NCBI GenBank assembly: GCA_009192285.1
Contig: CM018605.1
Coordinates: forward strand, 1,963,247 to 2,027,246
DNA length: 64,000 bases
Direction: 5' to 3'
Source: Morchella semilibera
Taxonomy: Eukaryota; Ascomycota; Pezizomycetes; Pezizales; Morchellaceae
Part shown: piece after piece, positions 33,720 to 47,372 of the stretch
Position numbering within the stretch: position 1 is the first letter of the stretch
Layout of the letters: every line of letters starts with the position of its first letter
Notes under the pieces: generated by a model
Told to the model about the DNA's origin: nothing
The model's database searches: none
The model's input: only the letters and a program-made list of their open reading frames with translations
Program-made: the position numbers and the translations under genes

Positions 33720-34424
33720 TACATGTACGTATTCAGAGTCGAAAAGCTGTACCTAGGAAAACCGGTGAAGTATTGGGGATACTCAGCTATAGATGTTTCA
33801 TTTTCGGTTATGTGCTGTGCTGCGTAAACATCACCTTTTGATCACATGTAAATACTTACATCATTTAGCGCAAATCAACATCATTTAGCGCAAATCACAA
33901 ATTCTCACTCGGATGTAATGATAATTGCAACAACAAATCTCCTACCCCTTAATCGTGGAATTAATTATTCTGTACTGCTTCCATCAATCAAAAATTATTT
34001 CTAAGGGTATCTATATTCTCCAATGTTTGTTCCACTTTCCGTTCACGGCCATCCCCTTTATCCGTTTCCAATCACCTCAGTAACCAAGTAACCAACAACA
34101 CGCTTTGATGTGTCACAGCTTTCCACAAAAGCTCTGGCCACTGACACCCAGCCACACACATCAAAAAGAGGACACCGAAGCCAGCCAACCTTGGGCAAAC
34201 CCACGAGCTTCTTTTTTTTTTTTTTTTTTTTCTGATCCGCATGCTAAAATCCGGCCTTTTACCCCACACTATGATACATGCAGCTACAACGACTAACATC
34301 ACTGCCTGAGGTTGAGGCTACAATGCTCTACATGTACATACCTCCCTCCACCTACAATGTTACCTCCGCCTACCTTACCTCACCATCACTCCAACATCTC
34401 GCATCATAAGCAACCCAACCAACC

Positions 34425-36058
34425 ATGAATCTCATCAAGGGCTGGGTCTTCGCCACGCTCCTTACCATCACGACTTTACTCCCGATCCCGCTAGCTACAG
34501 CTTACGAGCTCGCTATCGATGACATAGGTTATTTCTCTTTTCATTTATCCGTCCACTTGTAAATGCTAAGGTAGCTGCTACTATTAGACTCGGTTAATTA
34601 TGTCGCGCAGCGAGTCGCCTACAAGATGATGCAGTACTATCCGGGTAACCGCACTGGCGGCATACCGGGTCTCTTCGGGGATCCTTACTACTGGTGGGAG
34701 TCCGGCGCAGTCTTTGGCGTAAGTAAACAAATACACAACTTTAGTAGCCATAAAATGAAACTGATTACTATTATTACTGCAGGGGCTGGTGGACTATTGG
34801 TATTATACTGGCGACGCTGGGTATAACCCTGTTGTTACAGAAGCTTTGTTGCACCAGATCGGCCCCGACTGGGACTACATGCCCCCAAATCAGTCAAAGT
34901 CACTTGTAATGCACGTTCCATTCCTTTGTAGCCATATGGTCTCCTGACAGGCAGTAGGGAAATGATGATCAATGCTTCTGGGCCCTAACCGTGATCTCTG
35001 CTGCTGAAAAAAACTTCCCAAATCCGCCCAAGCAGCAGGCACAATGGCTTGCACTTGCACAGGCGGTATTCAATACCCAAGCTCCACGATGGGATGAGGC
35101 AACATGTGGTGGTGGCCTTCGATGGCAAATCTACACCTTCAACAACGGTTATTCGTACAAGAACACCATATCAAATGGGTGTTTCTTCCAGCTTGCGGCA
35201 AGGCTCGCTAGGTATACTGGTAACCAGACGTATGCAGACTGGGCCATCAAAGCATATGACTGGACGCTGCAATCGGGCCTCGCGACAGATGATTACCGCT
35301 TCTATGACGGATCAGACTCGCAAAATAATTGTACCTCTATAAACTTCGTGCAGTGGACATATAACGCAGGGACATATCTAGCGGGGGCGGCCTATATGTA
35401 CAATTTTGTGAGTACTTACCCCTCATGACACTAACACTACTAACAACCACAGACCGACGGTGATCCCCTCTGGGGTGCCCGCGTCGACGGCATCTTAGAC
35501 ATGTCCAACCGCATCTTCTTCACCCAACCCTCTTCAGGCCCATCCGACATTATGTTAGAGCAAGCTTGTGAGCGCGTTAATACGTGCAATGTCGATCAAC
35601 GCTCCTTTAAAGCCTACTTCGCACGGTTTCTGGCACTCACAGTTAAGATGGCGCCCTATACCGCTGACTTGATCATGCCCAAGCTTCGCACCTCCGCCGT
35701 GGCCGCTGCTCGTTACTGTTCATGGGGTGACGACGGTAATTCCTGCGGCATGAAATGGTACCAGGATGGTTGGGATGGAATGTTTGGCGTCGGCGAGCAA
35801 CTTTCCGCCCTCGAAGTGATCCAGAACACCCTTATTCATGACGTAGGAATTCCTGTCACCCAGGACCAGGGAGGCACGAGTCAAGGGGACCCGTCAGCGG
35901 GTAGCCAAGGCGGCCCAAATAGAGGGGGAAGGAGCCCCGGGCAGCAGTCAAACCAGAAGATACTGAAGAGTATGGGGCGCAGGGACACTATTTTGGCGTG
36001 GGCGTCGACGGGGATTATGATTTTAATGACTATTAGTTTTATTTATTGGGTTTACTGA
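34425..36058 (+). CDS. GH76 mannan endo-1,6-alpha-mannosidase-like cell-wall protein (DFG5/DCW1 family)
   Basis: Members of this family act at the outer plasma membrane and are thought to cut GPI glycans of wall proteins and link them to wall glucan. Predicted exons 34425-34527, 34588-34718, 34783-34905, 34958-35407 and 35453-36058 join in phase (470 aa). There is an N-terminal signal peptide (hydrophobic [15 protein letters not shown]). The paired Asp of the active site lies in GNDDQCFW (34958). Family landmarks WWESG (about 34698), [12 protein letters not shown] (about 35100) and [17 protein letters not shown] (about 35178) are present. A Gly/Ser/Gln-rich linker follows from about residue 410, then a C-terminal hydrophobic segment ([20 protein letters not shown]). 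That end is probably a GPI-attachment signal or membrane anchor. Confidence 0.92.
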
Positions 36059-39000
36059 TCATGGCAGATTAGCAAGCCTTTAGAGGAGCTTGTTTCCTTT
36101 TTCTTTGTTTTCTTTCTAACTACATTGACTATCTCTGTAGGAAACGTGAAAGCTATGTATTATGACAGCACGGGTTTTTAACTACTTGAGTACCTGCATG
36201 TAGCTTTAAGGACCACTAGGGCTCTGGCATATGTAGGGAAAGAAAAATTACATAAGTATGGTATTGGCCTAAATTGTTAGCACGCTTTCCAGATCCTCCG
36301 GTAGTGACAAAAATTTCCTAGACAACCCGGTCATTACAACATAATCCACCCACCCACACCGGAAATACCCTCCTAGGGCCCTGTCCCTTACCTGTCCGCC
36401 CTACACCACGATCATTACCAGGTTCCCAAAAGAGTTTAGTTTGGTTAATACCTTGTAGCGAGTGACACACAGTGATTGCAATCCCTGTCCAAGATCTCCA
36501 GGCGTGATATCTACATGTATATACCGCGGGCTTGGCCAAAATGACTATTTTATTCGAGAGTTTGTAGTGTTGGTGCTCATAACACGACTGTGACCACGCG
36601 ACAGTGGTGTGGCGGCGGTGATTCTGGTTAGGACAGCTCTCGCGAGATCGACTTAGCCAAATACCGTCCGCGTGGTAACCTTTTCGGCCAAAACCCTTGT
36701 CACAGTGCTCCAACTGACGACATCAGGGAGCATATACTTATACCAAAACACTAGCCCCCTCCGGAGAATGGAAAGATGAAAAAAATTGCTCTCGGAAGGA
36801 CTCGAACCAACGCTTCTCGATCAGGATTTTTCGCACATTTGCACATTAAAGGCAGGAATGGATTGTATCTACGGATGAGAGTGCAACCACTACACTACAA
36901 GAGCTGATGTAGAGACCACAGTAGCAGGTAAATTTGAACTCTGTGCGTATAGTAGCTCTAGCCAGGATAGTATAAGGGGCAGACCTTCCTACTGCTTGAT
37001 CTGAATCCGAAATGCCGCACCAGCAAGCTTAAGGCCACGAAACACTTTCGAAAGAGAGAAGAAAAGCACCGCACTGATGTAAAGTTGGAGATATACTTGT
37101 ATTTTTTTTAACTGGGTTTAAAATAAACAGTACACACAGGATCGTGGAATAAATATAGAAATGTCCGCGACCCAAACCTAGCAGTAGGCATAAATATAGA
37201 CAGCGTAACTGTTTCCACTAGATATAAACGAGAGAGAAGGAATATATTTCGTATTACATGTAGCTTAAGAACGTTGCTTCGTCCAAAAAAAAAAGCCTAG
37301 CAATCTATGAAAATTCACAGCTGTAGCTAGCCAGTGTTTTAAAGGGCAGATTGTAGGTAAGCCAAGGTAATATGGGTGGAGTTCTATAACGCGAAAATAG
37401 CCGATGTACATCCCCTTAGTGGTCTTGAACTGCGCAAGCCTTGGGCGGTCTTACCTTTATTATTGATATTTTTACGGAAATTCTGGAAATTTTGGACCTT
37501 TAGATAGTGTGTTTGAACTTTAGTCCGGCAAGATCGGTCGTAAGAATAGTTTGCCAGCCAAAGATACATAACTTTATACGTACGATATGACCTTCGAAGC
37601 CGGTATACACCCGTGTGTTCAAATGCCTCGATCGAGACACCGCTTATCTTCCTTCGCTCAGGCGAAGAATACGGCTGCTAAAGTCAAAAGCAATATTTCA
37701 AACGTCCTTGTTGATCACAAGAGCCCAGCTCTAACTACACATTCTCCGAGACCCTCTCTCGGTACCAAGCTCCCAGAGCTCTTAAAAGGACACTTTGCTT
37801 TGGACCTCACCCATGCCTCCGACCTCCAACCCCGATACAGTTTTATTTTTATTTTATCCTTTAATTCATTAATTGAACCCCGACAGAGCCACACATTTAA
37901 CAGACCTCCGACACCTGTAGCTGGAGGTCGATACAATGCTAGGGACATACAAACGCCAGTCTTTACCGGTTTCCCCAGACCTACCTTGAGCGAGCTCTTG
38001 TGTGCACTAGATGGACGGTGCCACTACATTTGCGCCACCTACTCTCCCTCAACGAGTGGAGCGTGTGATTCCCTCGAGTTATATAAAGAAACTTTTCTCT
38101 GTTATTTCCGCTTCTTCATTTCTTTTGTGCCTTTACGCCTAATCTTCTATTTTAGGGGTGGGGATTTGTTGATTCTGCAGGCGAGTCCTCTCTTTCCCTC
38201 CTCCCTTCAACTTTCCCTTTGCCTCGCGATAACATCACCTCACTAATTAGAGCACATCAGATCTTGTAGAGGGAATACCTCATTTGTTTGAGCCGCTGGT
38301 TCACGAGTGATAGTCTATGATTCCTAAGCTTGCGGTAACCTCCAAGTTTCAACGAACCGACCCCCGATACCACTCGGTCTGGTGCACGCGCGCCGGGACC
38401 CTTTTCTACCAACTATACATCCTTTTACGCCCCACTTTAAATTCCCGTCGATGCTGTCGAAACAATTAGCCGTCGCCCGGGCTCACCGTGACAATTTACC
38501 GCTCGGCGGGAAGGTCGTCTGGTCTCTTGAGAGTTGATGGGTCGCATTTAATGCATTAAATTACTTGCCTCATCACTAATTAAAAGCAACCGGCCAATGT
38601 AGTGTACAGCCTCCTCAGTACACTACAGGGGCAGCCGTATGCCCTGAACGAGCTGTTATGTACTCGGAAGATTATTAATTTCTAGTGCCTCTTGGTCCGA
38701 ATTCGTAGTCAAGAGCTCATATTGCTGGCGCGATGCCCGTTCTCGCATGGAGGGGCCACGACAAGACCACCCACCACCATTCACACTGTATAAATTAAAT
38801 TTAACTTTTAACAAAAAGAAAAGTGGATATTTATCTTTGGGTTAGGGTTTTTTACGAGAGCGGGATAAGTTCCTTACCCCTACCCTTCACTTCGCTCAGA
38901 GCATTTCGTTTAGGGTACCATACTTCCTAAATCTCTGCATCTAACGAAAACACGGCTTGCAACCTGCAACCCGCAGCCTTTAAATTCATCTTACGCCTAC

Positions 39001-39210
39001 ATACTTCATCTACCACATGCAATATAAACTCATAAACGACAAAAGTCCACCCATACCCCACAATCACAACCGCTATAGCCAACCCATGTGAAGGTGGCTA
39101 AAAAAAAAAAGAAAGAAAGAAAGAAAGAAGGGGGGGGGGGGAAAGGGGGGGGGGGGTGGGGGAATAACTGCATCTCGTCGTGATAGTGTAAAAAACAATA
39201 GCGAATAAGA
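36059..39210. other. Intergenic region between GH76 and MTHFR genes
   Basis: About 3.1 kb without a convincing protein gene. It holds a tRNA-like sequence (36787-36904), two TACATGTA octamers (36513, 37256), a GGGTTAGGG stretch (about 38838) and, next to the MTHFR 3' end, a low-complexity tract (A run, GAAA repeats, then G runs, 39101-39165). A 219-codon frame at 37587-38246 has no recognisable domain. Confidence 0.5.
36787..36904 (-). tRNA. tRNA-like Pol III sequence, possibly an intron-containing tRNA or a pseudogene
   Basis: Read on the minus strand it starts GCTCTTG and ends CGAGAGCA, which pair as a 7-bp acceptor stem with one G-U. It has a good A box (TAGTGTAGTGG) and a perfect B box (GGTTCGAGTCC). 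Seven T follow almost at once, like a Pol III terminator. The extra length (about 45 nt) would be an anticodon-loop intron. Against a working tRNA: the T stem has two T-T mismatches and I cannot draw a good anticodon stem or assign an anticodon. A decayed tRNA or tRNA-derived repeat is as likely. Confidence 0.4.
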
Positions 39211-41401
39211 CTAAGCTTCCAAAAACTCCCACAGGAAATCTGGTTCCAGATATCCATGATGTATAATATTGACCAGATAATAGGTTTTTGTAATTTCCGA
39301 TATCAGTTTGGATGATGCTGTCCTGGAGGGGTATACTCGGCCCCATTCGCTCCAAATGCTGAATGCTTCGTCCTAGTTCACAGTTTATAAGCATTAACCT
39401 AGTGGGAGGATCTCACAGGCCTATCAAACCTTCCAAGCTTTAAAAGAAACCTCTTCTATGATTGTCGGGGTAATGATCCTTAATTGTTGAAGTGGCAACG
39501 ATTAGCAACCTTTACTAGAAGGGTGTGGAGTAAGAAGTTACGCACTCTTTGCCTGGGAATACACCCCAGGTTACCGCGTGCAGGGAGTCTTCACCCGTAG
39601 GCACGTTGGATTCATAGTCCCCCTACAAGAAATCGCTCAGTCAGCAAAAACTTTTGGTCTATCCGAAGGCAAACGCACATCCTTATTTGCAGCATAGTAG
39701 GACATCTCTTCTAGCTTATCTAGTTTCTCTTTCAATGCTCCCCAATCCTCTGGGGAGCAGAAAAACTCAACAAACGCCTTCTGGAATACAAATCCACCTC
39801 TTGGACCCCATCCAAATAGCTCATCTGTACTCTTCGCTGCATTGACCGCAGGCTGAGAGGCAACAGTCCACCTCCCCTTAGTATTGAGCCTTATCAGATG
39901 CTCCTGGATAACTTTACTCTCAGAGCTAAGCTCTTGCTCACTCCATGGGATGGCTTCCAATTCGCCCTTTATGTGCTTGACAAAAAGAGCAGAGATATCA
40001 TCTTTTGTCACGGGGTATGACCAGAGCTTGACGGCTTGCACTTGAGAAAGATGTAGTGAAGGGCCGTATCCATCGATTTCACCAAAAGCGGGGGACCTTG
40101 CATTTCCAAAACGACCATTGGGATAATCATCCCAAGTTGCCTCCCGGCCCAATGAGCCTTCGCCTTCGGAGATTGCAAGAGCTATTTCCGGTGGTCTGTT
40201 TTGCTCGGGAGGTTTTAAGAAGCCTGCCTCTGATGCAAAGGCATGTCCATAAGATTCAGTTATACTTGAATCTGAATCGATAATCACACGATTGTGGGGA
40301 TCCGAGGTTACAGAAGAGGATCTTCGGTCGCGGCGATTATTACCATTAGTGATCGGGCCGTCAGTTTCTTCAAAAACCGATTCTTCCGGTTCAGGGATTA
40401 GGTTGGTCCGCTCGAGTACAAAAGAGACAGCTTTCTCGAGGTTTAACGTGTAGAAGTGGAACCCTCTTAGCTGTGTTGACTGTACGGATTTAATTTTCTC
40501 GATAATTTCCGAGACAATATTAACACCTTCTCGTTTGACACCTTCGTCGTCACCTTTGACATCTTCAAGTCTCGCTAAGATACCTGGGGGTATTGATGCC
40601 CCACTAAGCTTGGAGATTCTCTTAAGCATCTGGAAACTCTGGATAGGCATCATGCCCGGGATAATGGGTAGATCCCTGAAGACTCCCGATGGTTCGTCTC
40701 GCAGCAATTTCTCGAAAGATAGATACTTATCGACGTCGTAAAAGAGCTGTGTCATGATGAAGTCTGCCCCAGCCTTAACCTTCTCAACTAGAAACGGGAG
40801 ATCGAACTCAACATCCTGTCGTTCAGGGCAGGCCCCTTCGACATGCCCCTCGGGATATGCCGCCACACCAATGCAAAAGTAGTCCCCGTGGTTCTCACGG
40901 ATATACTTGACCAAGTCAACCGCATACTCAAACTCTACCCCTGAAATGCCGTTTGCCGTAGCGTCGCTTGGTGCACTTGAGTATTCCTCGTTGCGTGGCG
41001 GGTCTCCGCGCAACGCCAGAATATTCCTGATTCCAATTTCCTTTGCTGATTCCAACGTCTCATCGATAACGGCCTGTGACATGTTTGTGCATGTCAGATG
41101 AAGGCATGTTGTTAGGCCGAGTTGTCGTTGGCAAAGTTCAGCAAGTTGCAATGATTTTGTTGCTGTTGAACCACCGGCACCCCAGGTAACATTGACGAAG
41201 AGGGGTCGGAGAGCGCGAGCCATTCTTCTGAGACGAGCTTCGAGGTTATCAAATCCCTAAAGGTTGAATGAAATTAGCTATGTCATCTTTGTCCAGACTG
41301 TGCGCGGTACGAACCATAGACGTCTTTGGGGGAAAGAATTCGAGGCTGTGGAATGGTTCGCCTGGCCGCAGTGCGGCGATTTTTTCGGTAATTTTTGACA
41401 T
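39211..41401 (-). CDS. Methylenetetrahydrofolate reductase
   Basis: Reduces 5,10-methylene- to 5-methyl-tetrahydrofolate, the methyl donor for methionine synthesis; cytosolic FAD enzyme. Predicted exons (minus strand): 41401-41315, 41256-39679, 39622-39546, 39478-39430, 39372-39211, all joining in phase to 650 aa, as expected. The catalytic barrel starts with SLEFFPPKT and FVNVTWGAGGS, then LHLTCTNM, ILALRGDPPR and the MTQLFYD segment (about 40750). A Ser-rich linker lies near residues 320-360. The C-terminal regulatory domain includes LFGWGPRGGF, VTWGVFPGKE in exon 3 and YYLVNIIHHGYL in exon 5. The frame of exon 2 reads on to a stop at 39637, but conserved sequence continues through the three short exons, so that stop is intronic. 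The assignment to MET12 or MET13 is open. Confidence 0.94.
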
Positions 41402-41660
41402 TTTGATAGATTGGGCCTTTCGGGCCGTTCAATTCGAATAGGTTCCGGGGGGTATCGAAATGTAACCCTGAATGTAAGCGGGTATTCGGTTCTGGTTGAG
41501 TTGCCGGGTGTTGATAGCTCCTCAAAGGTGGAGCGGCCAGTGCTATGTATCTTCACGGGTCAACGCGGAGCGTGTGACACCGAGCAAGGCCTGGCAATGA
41601 TGAAGCTAGCTGAACTGAAACTTTCAACCCTAACCCTAACATGATAGGTGCGGCTATTAT

Positions 41661-41756
41661 GAGACTTTGCGCAAATGCCATCTGATTTGCGGACTTTGGG
41701 ATCGGCACCAATCAGGGCGCCGGAAACTGGAGCTGGCTCCATTTGCGCAAAGTCTC
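41661..41756. repeat. Inverted repeat, 17-bp arms
   Basis: GAGACTTTGCGCAAATG (41661-41677) is repeated as its exact complement at 41740-41756, with 62 bp between. ATTAT occurs on both outer sides (one base offset on the right). Size and form fit a small non-autonomous element, but no second copy is present in the window. Confidence 0.6.
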
Positions 41757-41910
41757 GATTATATATAGATATGGTTCGAGAAGTGATGGGTAAGACCTGT
41801 TCCCACACCAAACCCTATACGGAAGCCACAGCTCACCACGAGACCGCACGCTTCTTACCCCGTACATAATAGGGGGTGTATTATGGCTAATGATCCTAGA
41901 ATATTGTATG

Positions 41911-42145
41911 GTAGACGCTCTCACGGAGGTATGGCGACCACGAGGGTGTGGGGATTTCTGGTTTGTTTCCATCCAAAGGACAGCTAAATTCACAAGAATA
42001 AGTAAGTTCGAAATATCACATGAAGCTCGAACAACCTATTATCTTGAACCATATCCGTTTAAAAATTAGTTTAGTACCTTTCGTCATTGTAATAGAAAAA
42101 TCCCCACACCCCCGTGGTCGCCATACCCCTCGTGAGAGTGTCTAC
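41911..42145. mobile_element. MITE-like element with about 47-bp terminal inverted repeats
   Basis: The left arm 41911-41957 (starts GTAGACGCTCTCACG) and the right arm 42098-42145 are inverted copies with a few mismatches; the interior is about 140 bp and A/T-rich. No coding capacity and no clear target duplication. The arm length and size are typical of a MITE or foldback element. Confidence 0.65.
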
Positions 42146-42594
42146 ATCTCAGCCCCAGGGTAGCCGGGGGTGGCGGGGGTAGTAGTGGTTCGACCGAGTG
42201 ACATAATGTGATCCTTAAGTCTCCTCCACAGCAAGAGCTATACTTATGAAATAGCAAGGAAATAGTATAGTAAGATATTATTAGTTTACTAATAAATATT
42301 TACACCACCGGGGTATGCATAACAAAGCCAAGAAGGATGATAGATGGAGTGAGACAGCGGTGGCCTACAAGCATGGCACTTACATACATGTATATATATA
42401 CGCATGCGGCTGAGAACAAAAAGTTACATATTACACCCAATCACGATATTGAACGTACGGATGTAGTACATGTAAGTACAAGGCCAAATATCACCAGACC
42501 GAGTGATAGATTATGACTCAACCCCTCGTCTCCGCCAAGATCGAGGCTACAAAAGCTTAACCCAATTCCTCTCCTTGGGAAAAACGCAACCACG

Positions 42595-43873
42595 ATGAAA
42601 ATGTCCTCTCCGATGCGATCCCGAGTTGGCGCCCTCGCCCGATACTTCCATACATCCCATAGTCATCTCGCAGCGCGCCTTCGTCCCGCTTTTGTGATAC
42701 GTCACAAGCAACAAATTGAAAATGAATGGCAAAACAAGACCCCCACAATCCCAAACGATGTGCTCCTCTCTGCCCATAAATCAAAGGTGCTTCCGTTCGG
42801 CCCTGCTGTCGCAACAAGGCTTATATCAGAGTATATGCCAATGATGTCAAAGAAACCGAGCGAGAGCTTTGGGAGGGTCATATGTGATGGTATATCGAGG
42901 GCTCCATGGTTTTTATATTAGAAGGGCTAATCTATGTAGAGCATAAAATAACTCCCGCTGATTTAACACGTCTTGCTCTCGTATTAATACGTTCGGCGCC
43001 GAAGGATTCTCCTGCCCAGGCCCAAGTAGGCTTTCATCTTCTCTCTACGTGTTCAGCACTTCATGATCCAACAGCCACGATTGAACTCCACAGACAACTT
43101 TCGAATAGGAAGCAGAGTCCCCAAGTGATTCAAGATCTCCGTGACACTTCCCAAAGATTGATAAAAATTGCTTCTGAGGAAGAACATCCTGGTGCTCTGT
43201 TCAGGGTGGGAGAAATGGTGGTAAGCCAATCGGGCAAAGAGACTGAGGCGGAGAAGTGGTTCAAGAAGGCAGCAGAAAAGGGGGTTGCGGCAGCCTGGAC
43301 GTCGTTGGGGCGATTACAGCAACAGCGAGGTGATACAGAGATGGCAATAGCTTCTTTTGAAAAGGGCGCAGGATTGGGTATGCTTCTAGTTGTAGATACT
43401 TGCGGGGGTGGAACACAATGTTTTACCTTCTATTACGGATTCAAACCCACCCAATAGCCTCATCCCTTCCAGACTCACTATTACGCTGTTAGCTAATCAA
43501 CTACTTGCTCACAGATGACCCCTATGCCTATTTCTATCTTGCAGTAGCGAAAGATAGCTTCCCCCAAAAAGAAACATATCTTCTCAAAGCTGCCGCCTCG
43601 GGTATTATTTCAGCCGCCCACTTCCTTGGTGCACATTACACCAAAACCCACAAGCCTTTGCTCGCACGTGAGTGGTTTACCCTAGCTGCGATAGAGGGCT
43701 ACGCTGCTAGCCAGATGAGCTTGGCAATCATACTGCGAGAAGAGGGGAAGTTATCTGAGGCTCTAGAATGGCTTGTTAAGGCTGATAAAGCGCCTGGTCA
43801 AGTCGGAGAAATTTCAAAGAAGATGAGGGGGGAAATTGAGTTGGAGATGATGAAAGTTGAGCAAAAGGAATAG
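42595..43873 (+). CDS. Mitochondrial Sel1-repeat (TPR-like) protein
   Basis: Predicted exons 42595-42889, 42940-43377 and 43515-43873 join in phase to 363 aa. The first 30 residues are basic and free of acids (MSSPMRSRVGALARYFHTS), a good mitochondrial presequence. From about residue 185 there are four to five Sel1-like repeats: A-L-F-R-V-G-E-M, A-E-K-W-F-K-K-A-A-E-K-G, A-A-W-T-S-L-G-R-L, A-R-E-W-F-T-L-A-A, and ASQMSLAIIL with a final ALEWLVKA. These are alpha-helical protein-binding modules. No catalytic motif. Sel1 proteins in mitochondria include respiratory-chain assembly factors, but I cannot name an orthologue. It is convergent with CTP synthase (215 bp apart). Confidence 0.8.
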
Positions 43874-44088
43874 GGTCCATGCTAACTTACTGTTGGAGAC
43901 ACCCAGACAAGACATGATTGTTGGCTAAAATTCTATGTAACCTTACAAGTCTTGACATTTTGTCGTATCTACATTTATTGCCAACCGGCATATTCCGGGA
44001 AAAGACAGAAGCGCCTCGAAAAAACTTTAGAGGTAGGATGAAATAAAACTGTCAAAACAAGGATTGTGGACACGGTGGCTGTCCAGAC

Positions 44089-46287
<2,199 letters not shown>

Positions 46288-46600
46288 TTTGCAGTTAATA
46301 TTTCACCGGATGACTGTAAAAGATGGAAATAAAATTAAGGAATGTGAAGGCTCTATATATCGCAGGACAAATGAGAGTCGGGGGGAAGGGAAGAAGGGAG
46401 GAAAGAGAAAAAGAATCAAGCGAGTGGGTATAAAAGAAAAATGGTTGCGGCTGCATGTGGGGTTGGTCTTGGCAGTATAGGTTGCACTTGTGTCATCGAT
46501 CTAATAAAGTAGTAAAACCTTGAGATTTCTACTACATGCTTTACACTCCAAAAAAAAAAAGGAACCGAGAACCCCAACAACTGCACCTTCTATATACACA
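46288..46600. promoter_or_regulatory. Shared divergent promoter region of CTP synthase and RRP46
   Basis: The 313 bp between the two start codons must contain both promoters. It has a purine-rich tract (GGGGGAAGGGAAG..., about 46379-46410) and an A run (46550-46560). No known factor site was recognised. Confidence 0.55.
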
Positions 46601-47372
46601 ATGGTTAGCAGCAATACTGCATCAATTGGCTTTCTTCAAAGAGCAGATGGCTCAGGGGCTTTTGTCTCAGGACGTACGTCTATCATCGCCTCCGTAACTG
46701 GTCCTATGGAGGTTCGGATTCGCGACGAACTCCCACAGAAAGCACACGTTGAGGTGATTGTCAGACCAGCTATTGGGGTCACAAGTGCGTCACTTCAACA
46801 CCTAGCACATTTAATATCCTGCTAACCATTATCTAGGTACTAGGGAAAAATATCTTGAGGCGCGCCTTCTTTCTGCACTCAAACCTTTGATCCTCCGATC
46901 CAATCACCCCCGAACTTTGATTCAGATCGTGGTGCAGGTTGTGCAAGCAGCCGGAACTGATGAGAATGCTTCGACTACCCTTCTATTACTAGCACCGGCA
47001 ATGAATGCTGCTATTTTGGCCCTATTAGATGCTGCTGTACCATTGAAGAGTGCCTTTGTTGCTACTACAGTGGCCTTCATGAAGGATGGTAGCGGGATCA
47101 TTGTGGAACCTGGACTGGAAGAGTTGAAGAATGCTTCCAGTACACACGTTTTCGCTTTCACTAGTACCGGTCAACTAGGGTTTGTTGAAAGTGATGGAGA
47201 GTTTGAGTACGAAGATTTTGAAAGAGTTGTGGAAGCTGGCCGCATGGTTTGCTCTATGGAACAAAAAGACCATGACCCAATGGATACAGACGTAAAAGAC
47301 CACGGAGTCGGTGGATTAATTCGAAAAGTAATGAGTCAAAAGATAGAAAGGGATATGAGGTGGAGGGCATAA
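46601..47372 (+). CDS. RRP46: Exosome complex subunit Rrp46 (RNase PH fold)
   Basis: A structural ring subunit of the RNA exosome, which trims and degrades RNA in nucleus and cytoplasm. Exons 46601-46784 and 46837-47372 join in phase to 239 aa. The family features are GFLQRADGSGAFVSGRTS at the N-terminus, SVTGPMEV, the VIVRPAIGV-TSTREKYLE segment across the splice, the LLLLAPAMNAAILALLDAAVPL helix, and VAFMKDGSGIIVEPG. The phosphorolytic residues of bacterial RNase PH are not obvious, as expected for the inactive eukaryotic ring. An open frame extends upstream of the ATG at 46601, but that ATG is the one that starts the conserved part. The C-terminal 30 residues are charged and unconserved. 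Confidence 0.88.

Larger units (their letters stand above)
32401..34424. other. Intergenic region between TEL1 and GH76 gene
   Basis: Contains two inverted-repeat elements (32803-32904 and 33640-33719), a 20-bp tandem duplication (33858-33877 and 33878-33897), a palindrome TATAGGTA-CATA-TACCTATA (33301-33320), a short telomere-like CCTAACCCTAAC (about 33573), three TACATGTA octamers and a poly-T run (34211-34232). No gene seen. Confidence 0.55.
41402..42594. other. Divergent intergenic region between MTHFR and Sel1-repeat gene
   Basis: Contains two inverted-repeat structures (41661-41756 and 41911-42145), a short CCCTAACCCTAAC stretch (about 41629), and two TACATGTA octamers (about 42386, 42468). 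Promoters of both flanking genes must lie here. No gene seen. Confidence 0.5.

Noticed and set aside
37587-38246. 219-codon open frame on the plus strand
   Set aside because: No domain, no coiled coil or signal peptide, biased Ser/Pro/Leu content as in chance frames of C/T-rich DNA, and no neighbouring exons that extend it.
39101-39165. A/GAAA/G low-complexity tract as a promoter element
   Set aside because: It lies past the MTHFR 3' end and looks like a plain microsatellite with homopolymer runs.
39637-39639. In-frame stop taken as the end of MTHFR
   Set aside because: Conserved C-terminal sequence (VTWGVFPGKE and YYLVNIIHHGYL) continues in three short exons downstream that join in phase, so the stop lies in an intron.
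41629-41641. Telomere-like CCCTAACCCTAAC
   Set aside because: Only two units; similar two-unit stretches occur at about 33573 and 38838. Too short to mark a former chromosome end.
42890-42921. 32-nt intron in the Sel1-repeat gene ending at TTAG 42921
   Set aside because: Shorter than every other intron in the window; a 50-nt alternative ending at 42939 keeps the same phase.
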